Origin: Arcobacter sp. | GTDB taxonomy: Bacteria; Campylobacterota; Campylobacteria; Campylobacterales; Arcobacteraceae | DNA length: 64,000 nucleotides | Reading direction: 5' to 3' | Assembly: GCA_020048055.1 (NCBI GenBank) | Contig: JAIFNA010000009.1 | Span: 215,693 to 279,692, forward strand | In this document: one piece after another, positions 35,391-43,981 of the stretch | Position numbering within the stretch: position 1 is the first letter of the stretch | Layout of the letters: every line of letters starts with the position of its first letter | Translations under genes and position numbers: made by a program | The notes under the pieces: model-generated | Told to the model about the DNA's origin: nothing | What the model saw: the letters and a program-made list of their open reading frames with translations, nothing else | The model's database searches: none

Positions 35391-35832
35391 TAAGCTCATC
35401 TAACATATCATTTAAAGAATAATAATTTCGTAAAACTTTTTGATAGTATGTATTGTTTGTAATCCGTCCGTTGTAGCAATTTAAGGCTCTATGATTAAAT
35501 CCATGTCTATTTAGACAATTTTTAAGAACCCTAGCTCCAAAAAAAACACTAATTTTTGGATCGAAAAGATCCTCTTTTGTTAATCCAGCCCTTTTTACAA
35601 GTGGCAAATGAACTGAATTTATCTGCATCAATCCGTAATCACAACTTCCATTGTTATTTCCACAATTTATCGCTTTTGGATTAAAATTTGATTCTGTTTT
35701 TGCAATAGCATATAAAATAAGTGGGTTAATATCATAATAATCCCCAGCTGCTTCAAAATAACTTTCATTTGTTTTTAAATCCTCAAGTGCTAAGCTATAA
35801 ATTGACAGACAAAGAATTAAAATAAATTTCAT
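35386..35832 (-). CDS. lytic transglycosylase of the pilus locus (R64 PilT-like)
   Basis: 148 residues with a signal peptide (FILILCLSIYSLA). SLT domain: catalytic Glu in LLYAIAKTESNFNPKAIN-like segment (LILYAIAKTESNFNPKAINC), then DYGLMQIN and RALNCYNG. Small enzymes of this IagB/PilT type open the peptidoglycan for type III, type IVb and conjugative machines. It is the last gene of the locus, 15 bp after the gene before it. The name PilT here refers to the R64 transglycosylase, not the type IVa retraction ATPase. Confidence 0.88.
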   Translation of the reverse strand: MKFILILCLSIYSLALEDLKTNESYFEAAGDYYDINPLILYAIAKTESNFNPKAINCGNNNGSCDYGLMQINSVHLPLVKRAGLTKEDLFDPKISVFFGARVLKNCLNRHGFNHRALNCYNGRITNNTYYQKVLRNYYSLNDMLDELR

Positions 35833-35847
35833 GCCGAATCCTAAATA

Positions 35848-36660
35848 TTATAAATCCATCAGCATATTTTCAATAACAATATCTATATTTTTTTTCTTTT
35901 CAGTTTTAGGTATTTCTATTGTTTTTTTAGATTTTGTACTATTAACTTCTTCAACTGATGTGATGACTTTTATATTATCATCAGTTCGAGTTATTGGTAA
36001 AACAATTTGTTTTGGTTTCTCAATAACAACTGGCATAGCTTCAACTTTTTCTATTTTTTCAATTTTGTTTAACTTTTTATCTTCTTTTTTATATGTTTCA
36101 ATAACTATATCTTTTTTAATATAATCACTTGGAATGTAATTTATAGTTGACATATGAGCACTTCTAAAGTATCTTTTCATCTTTTTTAACTTGGATTTAG
36201 CTTCTTTTTTCGTTTTAATATTGACTAAATAAACCATATATACAGTTTCTCTTTTTTCAAGATATATATTTTGCTCATTTCTTAAAACATCTCTAATTTT
36301 ATACAAACTTTGTACAACTCCAGCATTATATGTAATAACTTGAATCGCATATTGATTTTTATTAACTTCAGGATACTCTATAAATTTTGGCAAATCTTTA
36401 TCTCCAACCAGAGCCTTTGCGTTTACAAAACCTTTAGTTGTCTTTATCCACTGATTAACATTTTGTTTATCATTTAAAATAGTATTGTTTGAATCAATTG
36501 CCTCAACAATATCACCTTTTAGGTAGTGACCCAATATCTCACTAGTATCATTTGGTGCTTGTTTTGCAAAAACCATTTTATCATTTGCTACAAAATATTC
36601 ATTTGCGCCCAAAGATAAAAAAAGACCCCCGATAAAAATCGTACTTAAAAATTTATTCAT
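35848..36660 (-). CDS. periplasmic protein with SH3-like and SPOR-like parts
   Basis: 270 residues with a signal peptide (FLSTIFIGGLFLSLGA). Residues ~20-90 look SH3-like (KGDIVEAID, NQWIKTTKGFVNAKAL). Residues ~105-175 (QYAIQVITYNAGVVQSLYKI, ETVYMVYLVNIKTKKEAKSK) resemble a SPOR-type peptidoglycan-binding fold. The C-terminus is Lys/Glu/Val-rich and extended. Both assignments are from pattern only. A peptidoglycan-binding role near the envelope-spanning pilus machine would fit its place next to the transglycosylase. Confidence 0.6.
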   Translation of the reverse strand: MNKFLSTIFIGGLFLSLGANEYFVANDKMVFAKQAPNDTSEILGHYLKGDIVEAIDSNNTILNDKQNVNQWIKTTKGFVNAKALVGDKDLPKFIEYPEVNKNQYAIQVITYNAGVVQSLYKIRDVLRNEQNIYLEKRETVYMVYLVNIKTKKEAKSKLKKMKRYFRSAHMSTINYIPSDYIKKDIVIETYKKEDKKLNKIEKIEKVEAMPVVIEKPKQIVLPITRTDDNIKVITSVEEVNSTKSKKTIEIPKTEKKKNIDIVIENMLMDL

Positions 36661-36692
36661 TATTTCCCCTTATTAAATTAATTTACTTACTA

Positions 36693-37628
36693 TCATAGCT
36701 GAGACTCCAAAGATGCTATTTGCTGAGCTTCTTGTTCATACAGCCTTCTAAGTTGTGGATCATTAGGATTGCTATCCAATCCACTTTTTGTTCTTGCATG
36801 TTGAATCTTAAGTGATGCTAGAACTGATTTTAAAATTTCTTTTGAATCACTTCCAGAATTGCTGTTAGTATTACTATTATTTGTTGGCACACTGCTTTCA
36901 TTTTGTTTTGTTTTGTTTTGATACACAGAAACTTCATTTGTAGAATCAATTTTGTTTGTTTCATATTGTGATATTTTAAAAATTTGATTGTCAAGAAGCT
37001 TCTGCATCTCAACTTTACTGTTTGGAATTATATTTTTATATGATTTTAATAAATCTATATCACCACTCATTGAGACAAAATCCTTAAATTTAACAAAATC
37101 GCCTAAAAGTGGATTATTACTGTTATCAAAATACTCTATATCATCTGAACGAATTTGTATATCCTCACCAGCTAGACCTTCTAATAGTACATCATCAATT
37201 TTTCTAATATTGCCATTTTCATCGAAATCATAAAAACCAAAATATTTATTTGAAATACTATCGCAATCCTCTTTTGTTAAATAACCGGTTTTTGCCAAGC
37301 TACTACAGTCAGGTATGCTCACACCCTCTTCAATCATAACTTGCGATATTGCCAAAGCAAAACCATTTAAAATCTCTTGATCTGCGGCCCCACTAATTAC
37401 CATTTTACCTTGAGTGCTATCATAAACTGTTAAATTTTGTTCTTGTTTTAGTGCCAAAGTTTTGTTAAGTTCAGCAACCTGTGTTGCTATTTTGTTTGCA
37501 GTTAAACTATCACTTTGTAACTTTATATCGTTATATTTTGGCTTTTCTTCATCTTTTTTAGAACAACCATCAAACAATATTAAAATTAAAAAAATGCCAC
37601 AAATAAAAATAAAATTTTTAAAGTTCAA
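36693..37628 (-). CDS. lipoprotein of the pilus locus
   Basis: 311 residues with a lipoprotein signal (IFLILILFDGC, lipobox Cys at ~22). The mature part is polar, with a helical N-terminal stretch, a segment VSIPDCSSLAKTGYLTKEDC with two cysteines, a low-complexity Asn/Ser linker (NNSNTNSNSGSDS) and a C-terminal helix. Its ATG overlaps the end of the prepilin gene by 11 nt. No family recognised. A membrane-attached assembly factor is possible. Confidence 0.6.
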   Translation of the reverse strand: MNFKNFIFICGIFLILILFDGCSKKDEEKPKYNDIKLQSDSLTANKIATQVAELNKTLALKQEQNLTVYDSTQGKMVISGAADQEILNGFALAISQVMIEEGVSIPDCSSLAKTGYLTKEDCDSISNKYFGFYDFDENGNIRKIDDVLLEGLAGEDIQIRSDDIEYFDNSNNPLLGDFVKFKDFVSMSGDIDLLKSYKNIIPNSKVEMQKLLDNQIFKISQYETNKIDSTNEVSVYQNKTKQNESSVPTNNSNTNSNSGSDSKEILKSVLASLKIQHARTKSGLDSNPNDPQLRRLYEQEAQQIASLESQL

Positions 37629-38310
37629 ACCAAGCTCCTATCCTAGCATCATTATCTTTTCCGCCTTGCGCAACATTGGCGCCAGTAAGTGGATCAATAT
37701 TAATACCGGTTGCAAAATCATCAGTTTGTTTGTAAATATTGTGAAGTTCATTCTCAAAAGTAAATTTTACAGCCTGCTCAATTCTTGTTCTAGTTTTTAA
37801 ATCTTCTGTATTGTTTACATCATGTGTATGATAATTTTGATCATTTCTGCAATCAACATATACATAAAATCTTCTAGGATTATCAACTAAAGTAGTATTT
37901 GAATCAACATTTAATAAATCAACTGATACTTGAAGGTTGCATCCTCCATACTGAACCAATAAATCTTGACTCCCAGCAGTTTTTCTTGTTCCATTAATAT
38001 CACTGATTGAAGTAATTCTGTCATTTACTAAGAAAAAACTGTTTGACGTATTCCAATCGTTACAGTAAAATAGCCTTGATGTATTAAGATCTACAAAATC
38101 ATAATTAGGGCTACAATTTACATCAGTTGCGCTAGCGTAACCATTTTCACCAATTATTCCATCTTCAATTATTATTTTTATTGTTTTTTGTAAATTTGTA
38201 ATTGATTCATAAAAGTTATTTTTTGCCATAGTCTGTATTACGTAAAAAGCTGCTACTGAAGCCAGTATAAGCGCCAAAATAACTTCAAGAATTGTAAACC
38301 CTTTTTTCAT
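37618..38310 (-). CDS. prepilin-like protein (minor pilin or pseudopilin)
   Basis: About 230 residues. MKKG|FTILEVILALILASVA is a classic short prepilin leader with Glu at +5, followed by the hydrophobic helix. The C-terminal domain has four cysteines (DVNCSPNY, LFYCNDW, GGCNLQ, VDCRNDQ) that may form disulfides. I start at ATG 38310 because GAGAG lies 7 nt upstream and it yields the short leader; an ATG nine codons earlier overlaps the ATPase gene. It is larger than typical pseudopilins and is likely a minor pilin or tip component. Confidence 0.82.
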   Translation of the reverse strand: MKKGFTILEVILALILASVAAFYVIQTMAKNNFYESITNLQKTIKIIIEDGIIGENGYASATDVNCSPNYDFVDLNTSRLFYCNDWNTSNSFFLVNDRITSISDINGTRKTAGSQDLLVQYGGCNLQVSVDLLNVDSNTTLVDNPRRFYVYVDCRNDQNYHTHDVNNTEDLKTRTRIEQAVKFTFENELHNIYKQTDDFATGINIDPLTGANVAQGGKDNDARIGAWFEL

Positions 38311-38314
38311 ATCA

Positions 38315-40009
38315 TTACTCTCGCAAATCTTTTTCATATTCCATAATCCTATTGAAGTCTTTGTCGGTTATCAAATCAAATGCTCTATACTCTAACGCCA
38401 TCTCTTTTTTTGATATATATTCAACCTTACCAGCTTTTACAATGCTTCTCATATCTGTAATATCACAATTATCTAGTGTTTTAAAATATGCCATCTCATA
38501 AACAGGCAAAAGACCTTTTACGCCCAGTCCATTACAGTTTTCACATCCTTTATTTAATAATATTTTATTACCCTTGCAGACTTGACATTTTTTACCTATT
38601 AATTCTTGCGTTACTATAAGCTTTATTGCTTCTTTGATTATGTTTTGTTCATCAGATGAACCAAGCATTCTAAGAATTGTCTCTTGAACACTTCCTGTAT
38701 GCATAGTTGAATACGCGAGATGACCTTTTATACCAAGTTCTATAAACTCTTTTACTTCATCTGGTGTTCTAACTTCTTGAATAAGTACTACATCTGGATC
38801 CTGTCTAAGAAGTGCTGTAACAGCAATTTGTCTAGTCATTTTATAGCGCTCTTCTGCATCTTCTGTTCTTGTTAAGTCAACTTGAGAAAATGGTGCAACA
38901 ACCTCAATTGGTGACTCTATACTTTTAATTCTTCTGCCTTGTTCATATAGGTCAGCCAAAATACAGTACAAAAGTGTTGATTTACCGCTATTTGTCTTAC
39001 CGGTGATTAAAACTATACCATGAGAATTTGATGATGCTTTTTTCAGAAGATTTATAGCTTTTTCATTATATCCAAGTCCTGTTAATCCAAGTCCAGAAAT
39101 CTCTTCATAGTTCATAAGCTTTCTAATACTAACAGCTCTACCTTGAAACTGCCCTTTGTTATCAAACATTGAATGTAGTCTAAAAGTCCTGTCAGTTAAT
39201 TTACCATTTTTTGACAATAATCTCTCTTTAATCAGTCCTGAAACTTCTGGTGGATTTGAAAGACTATCTTTACCTATTTTAATAAGTGCTTGATTATAAA
39301 TTTTATCAACATAGTCTTTATTAATTGGTGTTGTAGTTATCCTGACAAGTTCTTGTCCAAATCTTGCTGTAAAATAATAGCTATATTCGTCTAAAAGCTG
39401 AAAATGTAAATCTGAAATATCATTACTTTCCATATATTTCAAAATATCGCTAAAATTACTTTCTGATTTTCCACCAAGTTCAATTGTCTTAGTGTTGTAG
39501 TAATAAGCATATATTGAACTACTTATGAAGAAATAGTCTTCATATACAATATTAGTTGAAGTCACAGGTAAAACGTATCCTACAAAAACTTTATCATCAC
39601 TATTTCTTTTAACACAAATACTTCTGTATTGTTTTATACTAGACATACTTTCATTATCTTTTGCATAGAAAAAATAGTGTATATTAAAATCATCAGCAAT
39701 AAGTTCATCAATTGAATTGTAGTATTTTCTTGATGGAAATACTTTATCAACAAATTCCTTATGTAAATCTGGAGTTGATAAAAAGATATTTAATATATAA
39801 TCGAAAGTTAACTCTCGCTCACTGATTTTTCCACCAAGCTCACTAATATTATACTTCTCTGCCATTTTTAAAAATAAATTTTTATAAGGTATTAATGTCA
39901 TATCAACTTTATTTACATCTTGATATTCCTTAAGTTTTTCATTTAGCCAATCTTGGACACTAACTGAGCTATTTAGTTTTGCTTTTAAAGACGCGATATC
40001 AAATTTCAT
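38315..40009 (-). CDS. pilus assembly ATPase, GspE/PilQ(R64)-like
   Basis: 564 residues. C-terminal motor: Walker A GIVLITGKTNSGKSTLLYCI near 325, Asp box and Walker B region TALLRQDPDVVLIQEVRTPD near 390, His box AYSTMHTGSVQETI near 430. A four-cysteine zinc motif (CQVCKGN...CENCNG) near 480 is typical of the extension-ATPase branch (GspE/PilB). The N-terminal ~200 residues diverge from the family. It powers pilin polymerisation from the cytoplasm. The gene sits 12 bp after the GspM-like gene and 4 bp before the prepilin. No second (retraction) ATPase is in the window. Confidence 0.92.
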   Translation of the reverse strand: MKFDIASLKAKLNSSVSVQDWLNEKLKEYQDVNKVDMTLIPYKNLFLKMAEKYNISELGGKISERELTFDYILNIFLSTPDLHKEFVDKVFPSRKYYNSIDELIADDFNIHYFFYAKDNESMSSIKQYRSICVKRNSDDKVFVGYVLPVTSTNIVYEDYFFISSSIYAYYYNTKTIELGGKSESNFSDILKYMESNDISDLHFQLLDEYSYYFTARFGQELVRITTTPINKDYVDKIYNQALIKIGKDSLSNPPEVSGLIKERLLSKNGKLTDRTFRLHSMFDNKGQFQGRAVSIRKLMNYEEISGLGLTGLGYNEKAINLLKKASSNSHGIVLITGKTNSGKSTLLYCILADLYEQGRRIKSIESPIEVVAPFSQVDLTRTEDAEERYKMTRQIAVTALLRQDPDVVLIQEVRTPDEVKEFIELGIKGHLAYSTMHTGSVQETILRMLGSSDEQNIIKEAIKLIVTQELIGKKCQVCKGNKILLNKGCENCNGLGVKGLLPVYEMAYFKTLDNCDITDMRSIVKAGKVEYISKKEMALEYRAFDLITDKDFNRIMEYEKDLRE

Positions 40010-40021
40010 ATCAATTCCTAC

Positions 40022-40558
40022 CTAATTTTTCTTGTAAAGTTCACACTTCACCCCAGTTTCAGTTTTTTCAATACTTTTTATTCCGTACATCTCTGACATT
40101 ACCATTTGTATTATTGTATAAAGTAAATTTCTATCGCCAAAAGTAATTTGTATCTCAATGTCTGTTACATTCAAATATGTTTTATTTTTATCTTTAATAA
40201 TATAATACCCGCCTATTATCTCTTTGCTCTTGAGCATTTGACAAACTTGATCTAGTATTGTTCCGAGTTCAACTTCATCAATTCCACTATTTTGTTCACT
40301 ATTTAATTTTGTTTTATTTAATGCTATTCTTTTTGTAATTTCAGTTAATTTTTCTTTATATGCTTTTATAGCATCATCAGTATCAAGCTTTTCATTGTAT
40401 AAGCTATTTAATTTTAAGCCAAATTCACCTAGATAAATTGAAAAAATTGCAATACAAATAGCACTTGTAATAAAAGTCAAAAACATTTGTTTTTTAAGTA
40501 AAGTTTTAGCTACCCAATTTTCATTTTTTATTTTTATTTTTTTTATTTTATTGACCAT
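40022..40558 (-). CDS. bitopic inner-membrane pilus protein (PilO/GspM-like)
   Basis: About 178 residues: short basic cytoplasmic part, one membrane segment (FLTFITSAICIAIFSIYLG), a coiled-coil stretch (LNSLYNEKLDTDDAIKAYKE) and a small periplasmic alpha/beta domain. This is the layout of PilO and GspM. I prefer ATG 40558 because GGGG lies just upstream; ATG 40570 has no ribosome-binding site. It overlaps the end of the gene before it, as PilN-PilO pairs often do. Assignment is by layout and position. Confidence 0.62.
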   Translation of the reverse strand: MVNKIKKIKIKNENWVAKTLLKKQMFLTFITSAICIAIFSIYLGEFGLKLNSLYNEKLDTDDAIKAYKEKLTEITKRIALNKTKLNSEQNSGIDEVELGTILDQVCQMLKSKEIIGGYYIIKDKNKTYLNVTDIEIQITFGDRNLLYTIIQMVMSEMYGIKSIEKTETGVKCELYKKN

Positions 40559-41429
40559 TATTTTCCCCATTTTGAGGTAATTGTTCTGGTCTATAAATTG
40601 TTTTTACTTTTCCATCTTCTATTGTATTTAAAATATCTATATTTTCTTTATCTTTGTTTTCTAGTTCAATTTTTAAATTTGTAAGTTCACTTTGTGATTT
40701 TTGAAGCTCCATTTTAAAATCCTCTTCAAGTGTACCAACAAGTAAAGACAAAATATCACTAGCAAAATAACCCATCAAAATAATACTCACTAATGAGATA
40801 AAATATTTTTTAATTTTTGCTTGTCTTGGCTCCAATATTCTTACAGAATTTAATATTTCAGATATTCTTGTACATTTTATATAGCTTGGCCTTAGATATG
40901 TGTAATTAATTGGTTTATCATTTTCTATATTAGAATTCAAAATCTCTTCATCTAATAATTGAAAATTTTCACCATTAAACTTTGTGTAATGTATGTATTC
41001 AACTACCTCGTGTTCTTTGACATTGTCTCCAAGTATTATGTGAATATTATCTTCACCGATAAGAGTTTTAGCAATATTGATATTTTCTTGTACTACAATT
41101 TGTTTTGATTGGAGTTCGTTTTCATCTATTTTCATATAAGCTGTCAAAGATTTCTCAAATATATTTAGCGTATTGAAAAAATAAAATTCTGTAATTTTTA
41201 TATCTTTACTATTATCAAAATATCTATGCGCAATTAAAAAAAGTTTTTCATTAGGATACTTCTTTTTACAAACATTAGCAATATCATAAATCGAAAAAAA
41301 CGGCTTATCATTTTCACTTAATATTACATGGTCTCCTAGAATATGTGGTTCAAATCCATCAAATTTACTTTCATCTTCAAGATACTCTTCTTGAGTTACT
41401 ACTAATGAATTCTCAATTAAATATGACAT
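40548..41429 (-). CDS. bitopic pilus assembly protein (GspL/PilN or R64 PilO-like)
   Basis: 293 residues. A ~210-residue cytoplasmic domain (ANVCKKKYPNEKLFLIAHRY, HIILGDNVKEHEVVEYIHYT) precedes one membrane segment (FISLVSIILMGYFASDILSL) and a periplasmic coiled coil (LQKSQSELTNLKIELENKDK). This matches GspL-type proteins, which recruit the ATPase to the platform. The cytoplasmic part has the length of a reduced actin-like domain, but ATP-binding motifs are not visible. Confidence 0.62.
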   Translation of the reverse strand: MSYLIENSLVVTQEEYLEDESKFDGFEPHILGDHVILSENDKPFFSIYDIANVCKKKYPNEKLFLIAHRYFDNSKDIKITEFYFFNTLNIFEKSLTAYMKIDENELQSKQIVVQENINIAKTLIGEDNIHIILGDNVKEHEVVEYIHYTKFNGENFQLLDEEILNSNIENDKPINYTYLRPSYIKCTRISEILNSVRILEPRQAKIKKYFISLVSIILMGYFASDILSLLVGTLEEDFKMELQKSQSELTNLKIELENKDKENIDILNTIEDGKVKTIYRPEQLPQNGENNGQ

Positions 41430-41438
41430 TTCAAACCC

Positions 41439-42485
41439 TTACATCATTGCCATAGCAAGACTTTGCAAAGCAAACATTGCCATAAATAAACCAGAGACAA
41501 AGTATAAAATAATCATAAATCCAACTACTGGTGCTAAGCCACCAAAAAGTCCATTGATAGTTTTATGTTTTATTGCATTTGTATCTTGAACATAAGTTAT
41601 TAGTGCTGGCATATTTTCCCAAAATGTCTTACTAACTTCTGCTGATTTTAAAACCAAAGTTACATCTTTCGGAAAACTAAAGTTTTCAAAAACAGTATAT
41701 ATATTTCTTCCAGCAATTGCTTCTTTTTCTAATTTATCAAAAAGCCTAATCCATCCGATTTTTGGGGATGACTTTTTAAGCAAATCAAAAACTCTAACTT
41801 GATCAAGACCAACTTTTTGAAGATTGTACATAAGCATTAGTATATATGGAACATCATCATAAGACTTTAATGGTAGATACTTATATATAATTTCTGGTTT
41901 AAATTCTCTAAGATAAAAATAATAAGATAAAAGTGCTGTCACAGAAGATGCGTATGCTATTAAAATTGTCATAGTTAAGTCCCTTTGTTGCAAATACCAA
42001 ATAAGTTTTCCATCATCACCAATATCAATCCCTTTGGTTAATTGTACCTGCTCAACTAAAGTATTTACCATACCATAAAATGTTGGCTGAGCTAGATAAG
42101 CTATACTAAGACCTATTATTACAGCCAAAACTGGGAAAGCAAACAATCTAAAAATCGTATTTTCAAATTTGCCACTTAAATCCCTAATAGCCAAAATAGA
42201 TCTTACAGCATCAAGTCCGCCTGTTGATTTATTTATTAAAAATACTTCACTACCTCTAATAACTCCCTCTTTGTAAAGTGCATCACCAATAGATAGATCA
42301 AGTTTAGTAATATTATAAAAAACTTTCTCGAGTGTTTTTTTTGTAGAACCACTCTCAACATTTATCAAAATTTCAATTGCACTTGGAATAGAATTACCAA
42401 TTTTAAGTAGTGACTCAAAAGATCGTATAATCCTATTTGATAAATTTACACTAATGGTCTTTTTCTTATTGTTATTAAATTTCAT
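41439..42485 (-). CDS. pilus platform protein, GspF/PilR(R64)-like
   Basis: 348 residues with the T2SSF pattern: a cytoplasmic helical domain (SFESLLKIGNSIPSAIEILI), two membrane segments (LFAFPVLAVIIGLSIAYLA and TILIAYASSVTALLSYYFYL), a second cytoplasmic domain (LMLMYNLQKVGLDQVRVFDL) and a final segment (APVVGFMIILYFVSGLFMAM). It rotates or scoops pilin subunits in response to the ATPase. Family assignment is good; the closest subfamily is type IVb-like by context. Confidence 0.82.
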   Translation of the reverse strand: MKFNNNKKKTISVNLSNRIIRSFESLLKIGNSIPSAIEILINVESGSTKKTLEKVFYNITKLDLSIGDALYKEGVIRGSEVFLINKSTGGLDAVRSILAIRDLSGKFENTIFRLFAFPVLAVIIGLSIAYLAQPTFYGMVNTLVEQVQLTKGIDIGDDGKLIWYLQQRDLTMTILIAYASSVTALLSYYFYLREFKPEIIYKYLPLKSYDDVPYILMLMYNLQKVGLDQVRVFDLLKKSSPKIGWIRLFDKLEKEAIAGRNIYTVFENFSFPKDVTLVLKSAEVSKTFWENMPALITYVQDTNAIKHKTINGLFGGLAPVVGFMIILYFVSGLFMAMFALQSLAMAMM

Positions 42486-42495
42486 TTATTTCCAT

Positions 42496-43161
42496 CTACA
42501 TGTTCATCTTTAATTTTGCTTTGTTTTTGTCAATATCAACAACTTCAATTGTTTTGAACATCTGATGAATTTTTAATTGCATCGGAATATCTACTGCTTC
42601 TTTATTGGCAGTTTGAACCTCTTTTTTTGCACCTAAATTCATCAGATTCATAATCTCTTGCTCAACAATAATTAAAACTTTTGAGATAGTTTTAATATCA
42701 TAACTTTCTAATTCACCTAACATTTTTTTGTATTTTGTTAGATTTTTATATATATTTCCATTTGTTTCTACTCTTGATAAAACATTATTAAGTTCAACCC
42801 CAGATACATAAGCAAACTTCATATCACCGATTGCAGAGTATCTTTGCACTGTAACGCTATCACTTATCTTAACCTTGTACTCTTTAAGAAGTTCATCAAC
42901 ATTTTTTATTATATTTTTTGCTCTGAAGATATGATATTTTTTTGCTATATCATTGTATTCTTTATAGTTCTTTTCCCGTTCAGCTATACTTTCATTATTG
43001 TACCTATTTTTATCATCCGTAAATGCTCCACTATCTTTATTTGTAGCTATCGCAGTATCTAGACGCTTAAACAGATTACTCAAATCACCCTTGTTTGCTG
43101 GTGGTTCACCCTCACCAAAAAGAGTAGATAAACTCAATAAAAAAACTATAAAAAATTTCAT
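42496..43161 (-). CDS. secreted protein of the pilus locus
   Basis: About 221 residues with a signal peptide (FFIVFLLSLSTLFG). I choose ATG 43161, preceded by AGAAGG, giving a clean signal peptide; an ATG 15 codons upstream has no such site. The mature protein is helical, charged and without cysteines (REKNYKEYNDIAKKYHIFRA). No family recognised. It is encoded between the pilin and the platform protein, and could be a periplasmic assembly factor. Confidence 0.62.
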   Translation of the reverse strand: MKFFIVFLLSLSTLFGEGEPPANKGDLSNLFKRLDTAIATNKDSGAFTDDKNRYNNESIAEREKNYKEYNDIAKKYHIFRAKNIIKNVDELLKEYKVKISDSVTVQRYSAIGDMKFAYVSGVELNNVLSRVETNGNIYKNLTKYKKMLGELESYDIKTISKVLIIVEQEIMNLMNLGAKKEVQTANKEAVDIPMQLKIHQMFKTIEVVDIDKNKAKLKMNM

Positions 43162-43216
43162 ACAAAAACCTTCTTTTAAAATTATTAAAGTGGAGAAAAA
43201 CTCCACTTATTAAAAA

Positions 43217-43900
43217 CTATCTAATATTTACAGGATCATAACATACTGCATTTTGTGTAGCATCACAAGGCATTGCAGCACTTTGTCCGATAGCTCCAGC
43301 AGCAGCATCACCTGCATAAGCAGTAGTAAATGTAACTGCAGTACCAGCAGAATTACCAGAGATCCCAACAACACCATCCCTAAATGCACTTAATGCATAA
43401 TCTCTAAGTCTTGGATCCCAACCTGCTCTTGATTCTGTTGCATTTGTAGCTATTGTAGCTGTTCCTGCTGGTACAATTTCCATACCAATAGCAAAATTTG
43501 CAGTATCAACATTTGTAGTTGTAAAATGATTTCTAATACTATATCTAACAGCTGTAGCCGTAGCATTTGCATCACCGGTTCGTAGTCCACTTGACATAAT
43601 AAAACCATTTACAACAGTCATGTTACTAGGAAGTAAGCTAGTTAATGCTCCTGAAGATAAATTTCTTAAACTACCATTTCCCATAGATACTTGTCTTTTC
43701 CAAGTAACAATAGCTTCAGCAATAGCTTTTACATCATTTGTAATAACTTGTTTTACCTCTGCTTGATTTGAATTTGACATAAGCTTAGGAATAGTAAGTC
43801 CTAAAATAATAGCTATCAAAACAATCGCTAAAATAATCTCAATAAGAGTTATCCCTTTTTTCATCCCTTTTTTCATCCCTTTTTTCATCGTGTTTTCCAT
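43217..43900 (-). CDS. major pilin candidate, type IVb-like
   Basis: About 227 residues. Leader M-E-N-T then three MKKG units, then cleavage site G|ITLIEIILAIVLIAIILG with Glu at +5. Downstream: an alpha helix (VKQVITNDVKAIAEAIVTWK) and a globular domain rich in A, T, G, with a C-terminal cysteine pair (AMPCDATQNAVCYD) that forms the expected D-region disulfide. This is typical of abundant type IV pilins. I choose ATG 43900, with AAAGGAAATAAA upstream. The 16-residue leader is longer than the type IVa form. The gene lies between the secretin and a periplasmic protein. Confidence 0.88.
   Translation of the reverse strand: MENTMKKGMKKGMKKGITLIEIILAIVLIAIILGLTIPKLMSNSNQAEVKQVITNDVKAIAEAIVTWKRQVSMGNGSLRNLSSGALTSLLPSNMTVVNGFIMSSGLRTGDANATATAVRYSIRNHFTTTNVDTANFAIGMEIVPAGTATIATNATESRAGWDPRLRDYALSAFRDGVVGISGNSAGTAVTFTTAYAGDAAAGAIGQSAAMPCDATQNAVCYDPVNIR
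43853..43888 (-). repeat. 3 x 12-bp perfect tandem repeat in the prepilin leader
   Basis: Units 43853-43864, 43865-43876 and 43877-43888 are identical (plus strand CCCTTTTTTCAT; coding ATGAAAAAAGGG, MKKG). Each unit supplies an ATG in frame. Changes in copy number would alter leader length without changing the reading frame or the cleavage site. Confidence 0.95.
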
Positions 43901-43981
43901 TTTATTTCCTTTTTTTGGTTTAGTTCGGGAACTCAATCCCATAATGACGCACAAACTTTGTAGTGCAAAATTTAATCTACT

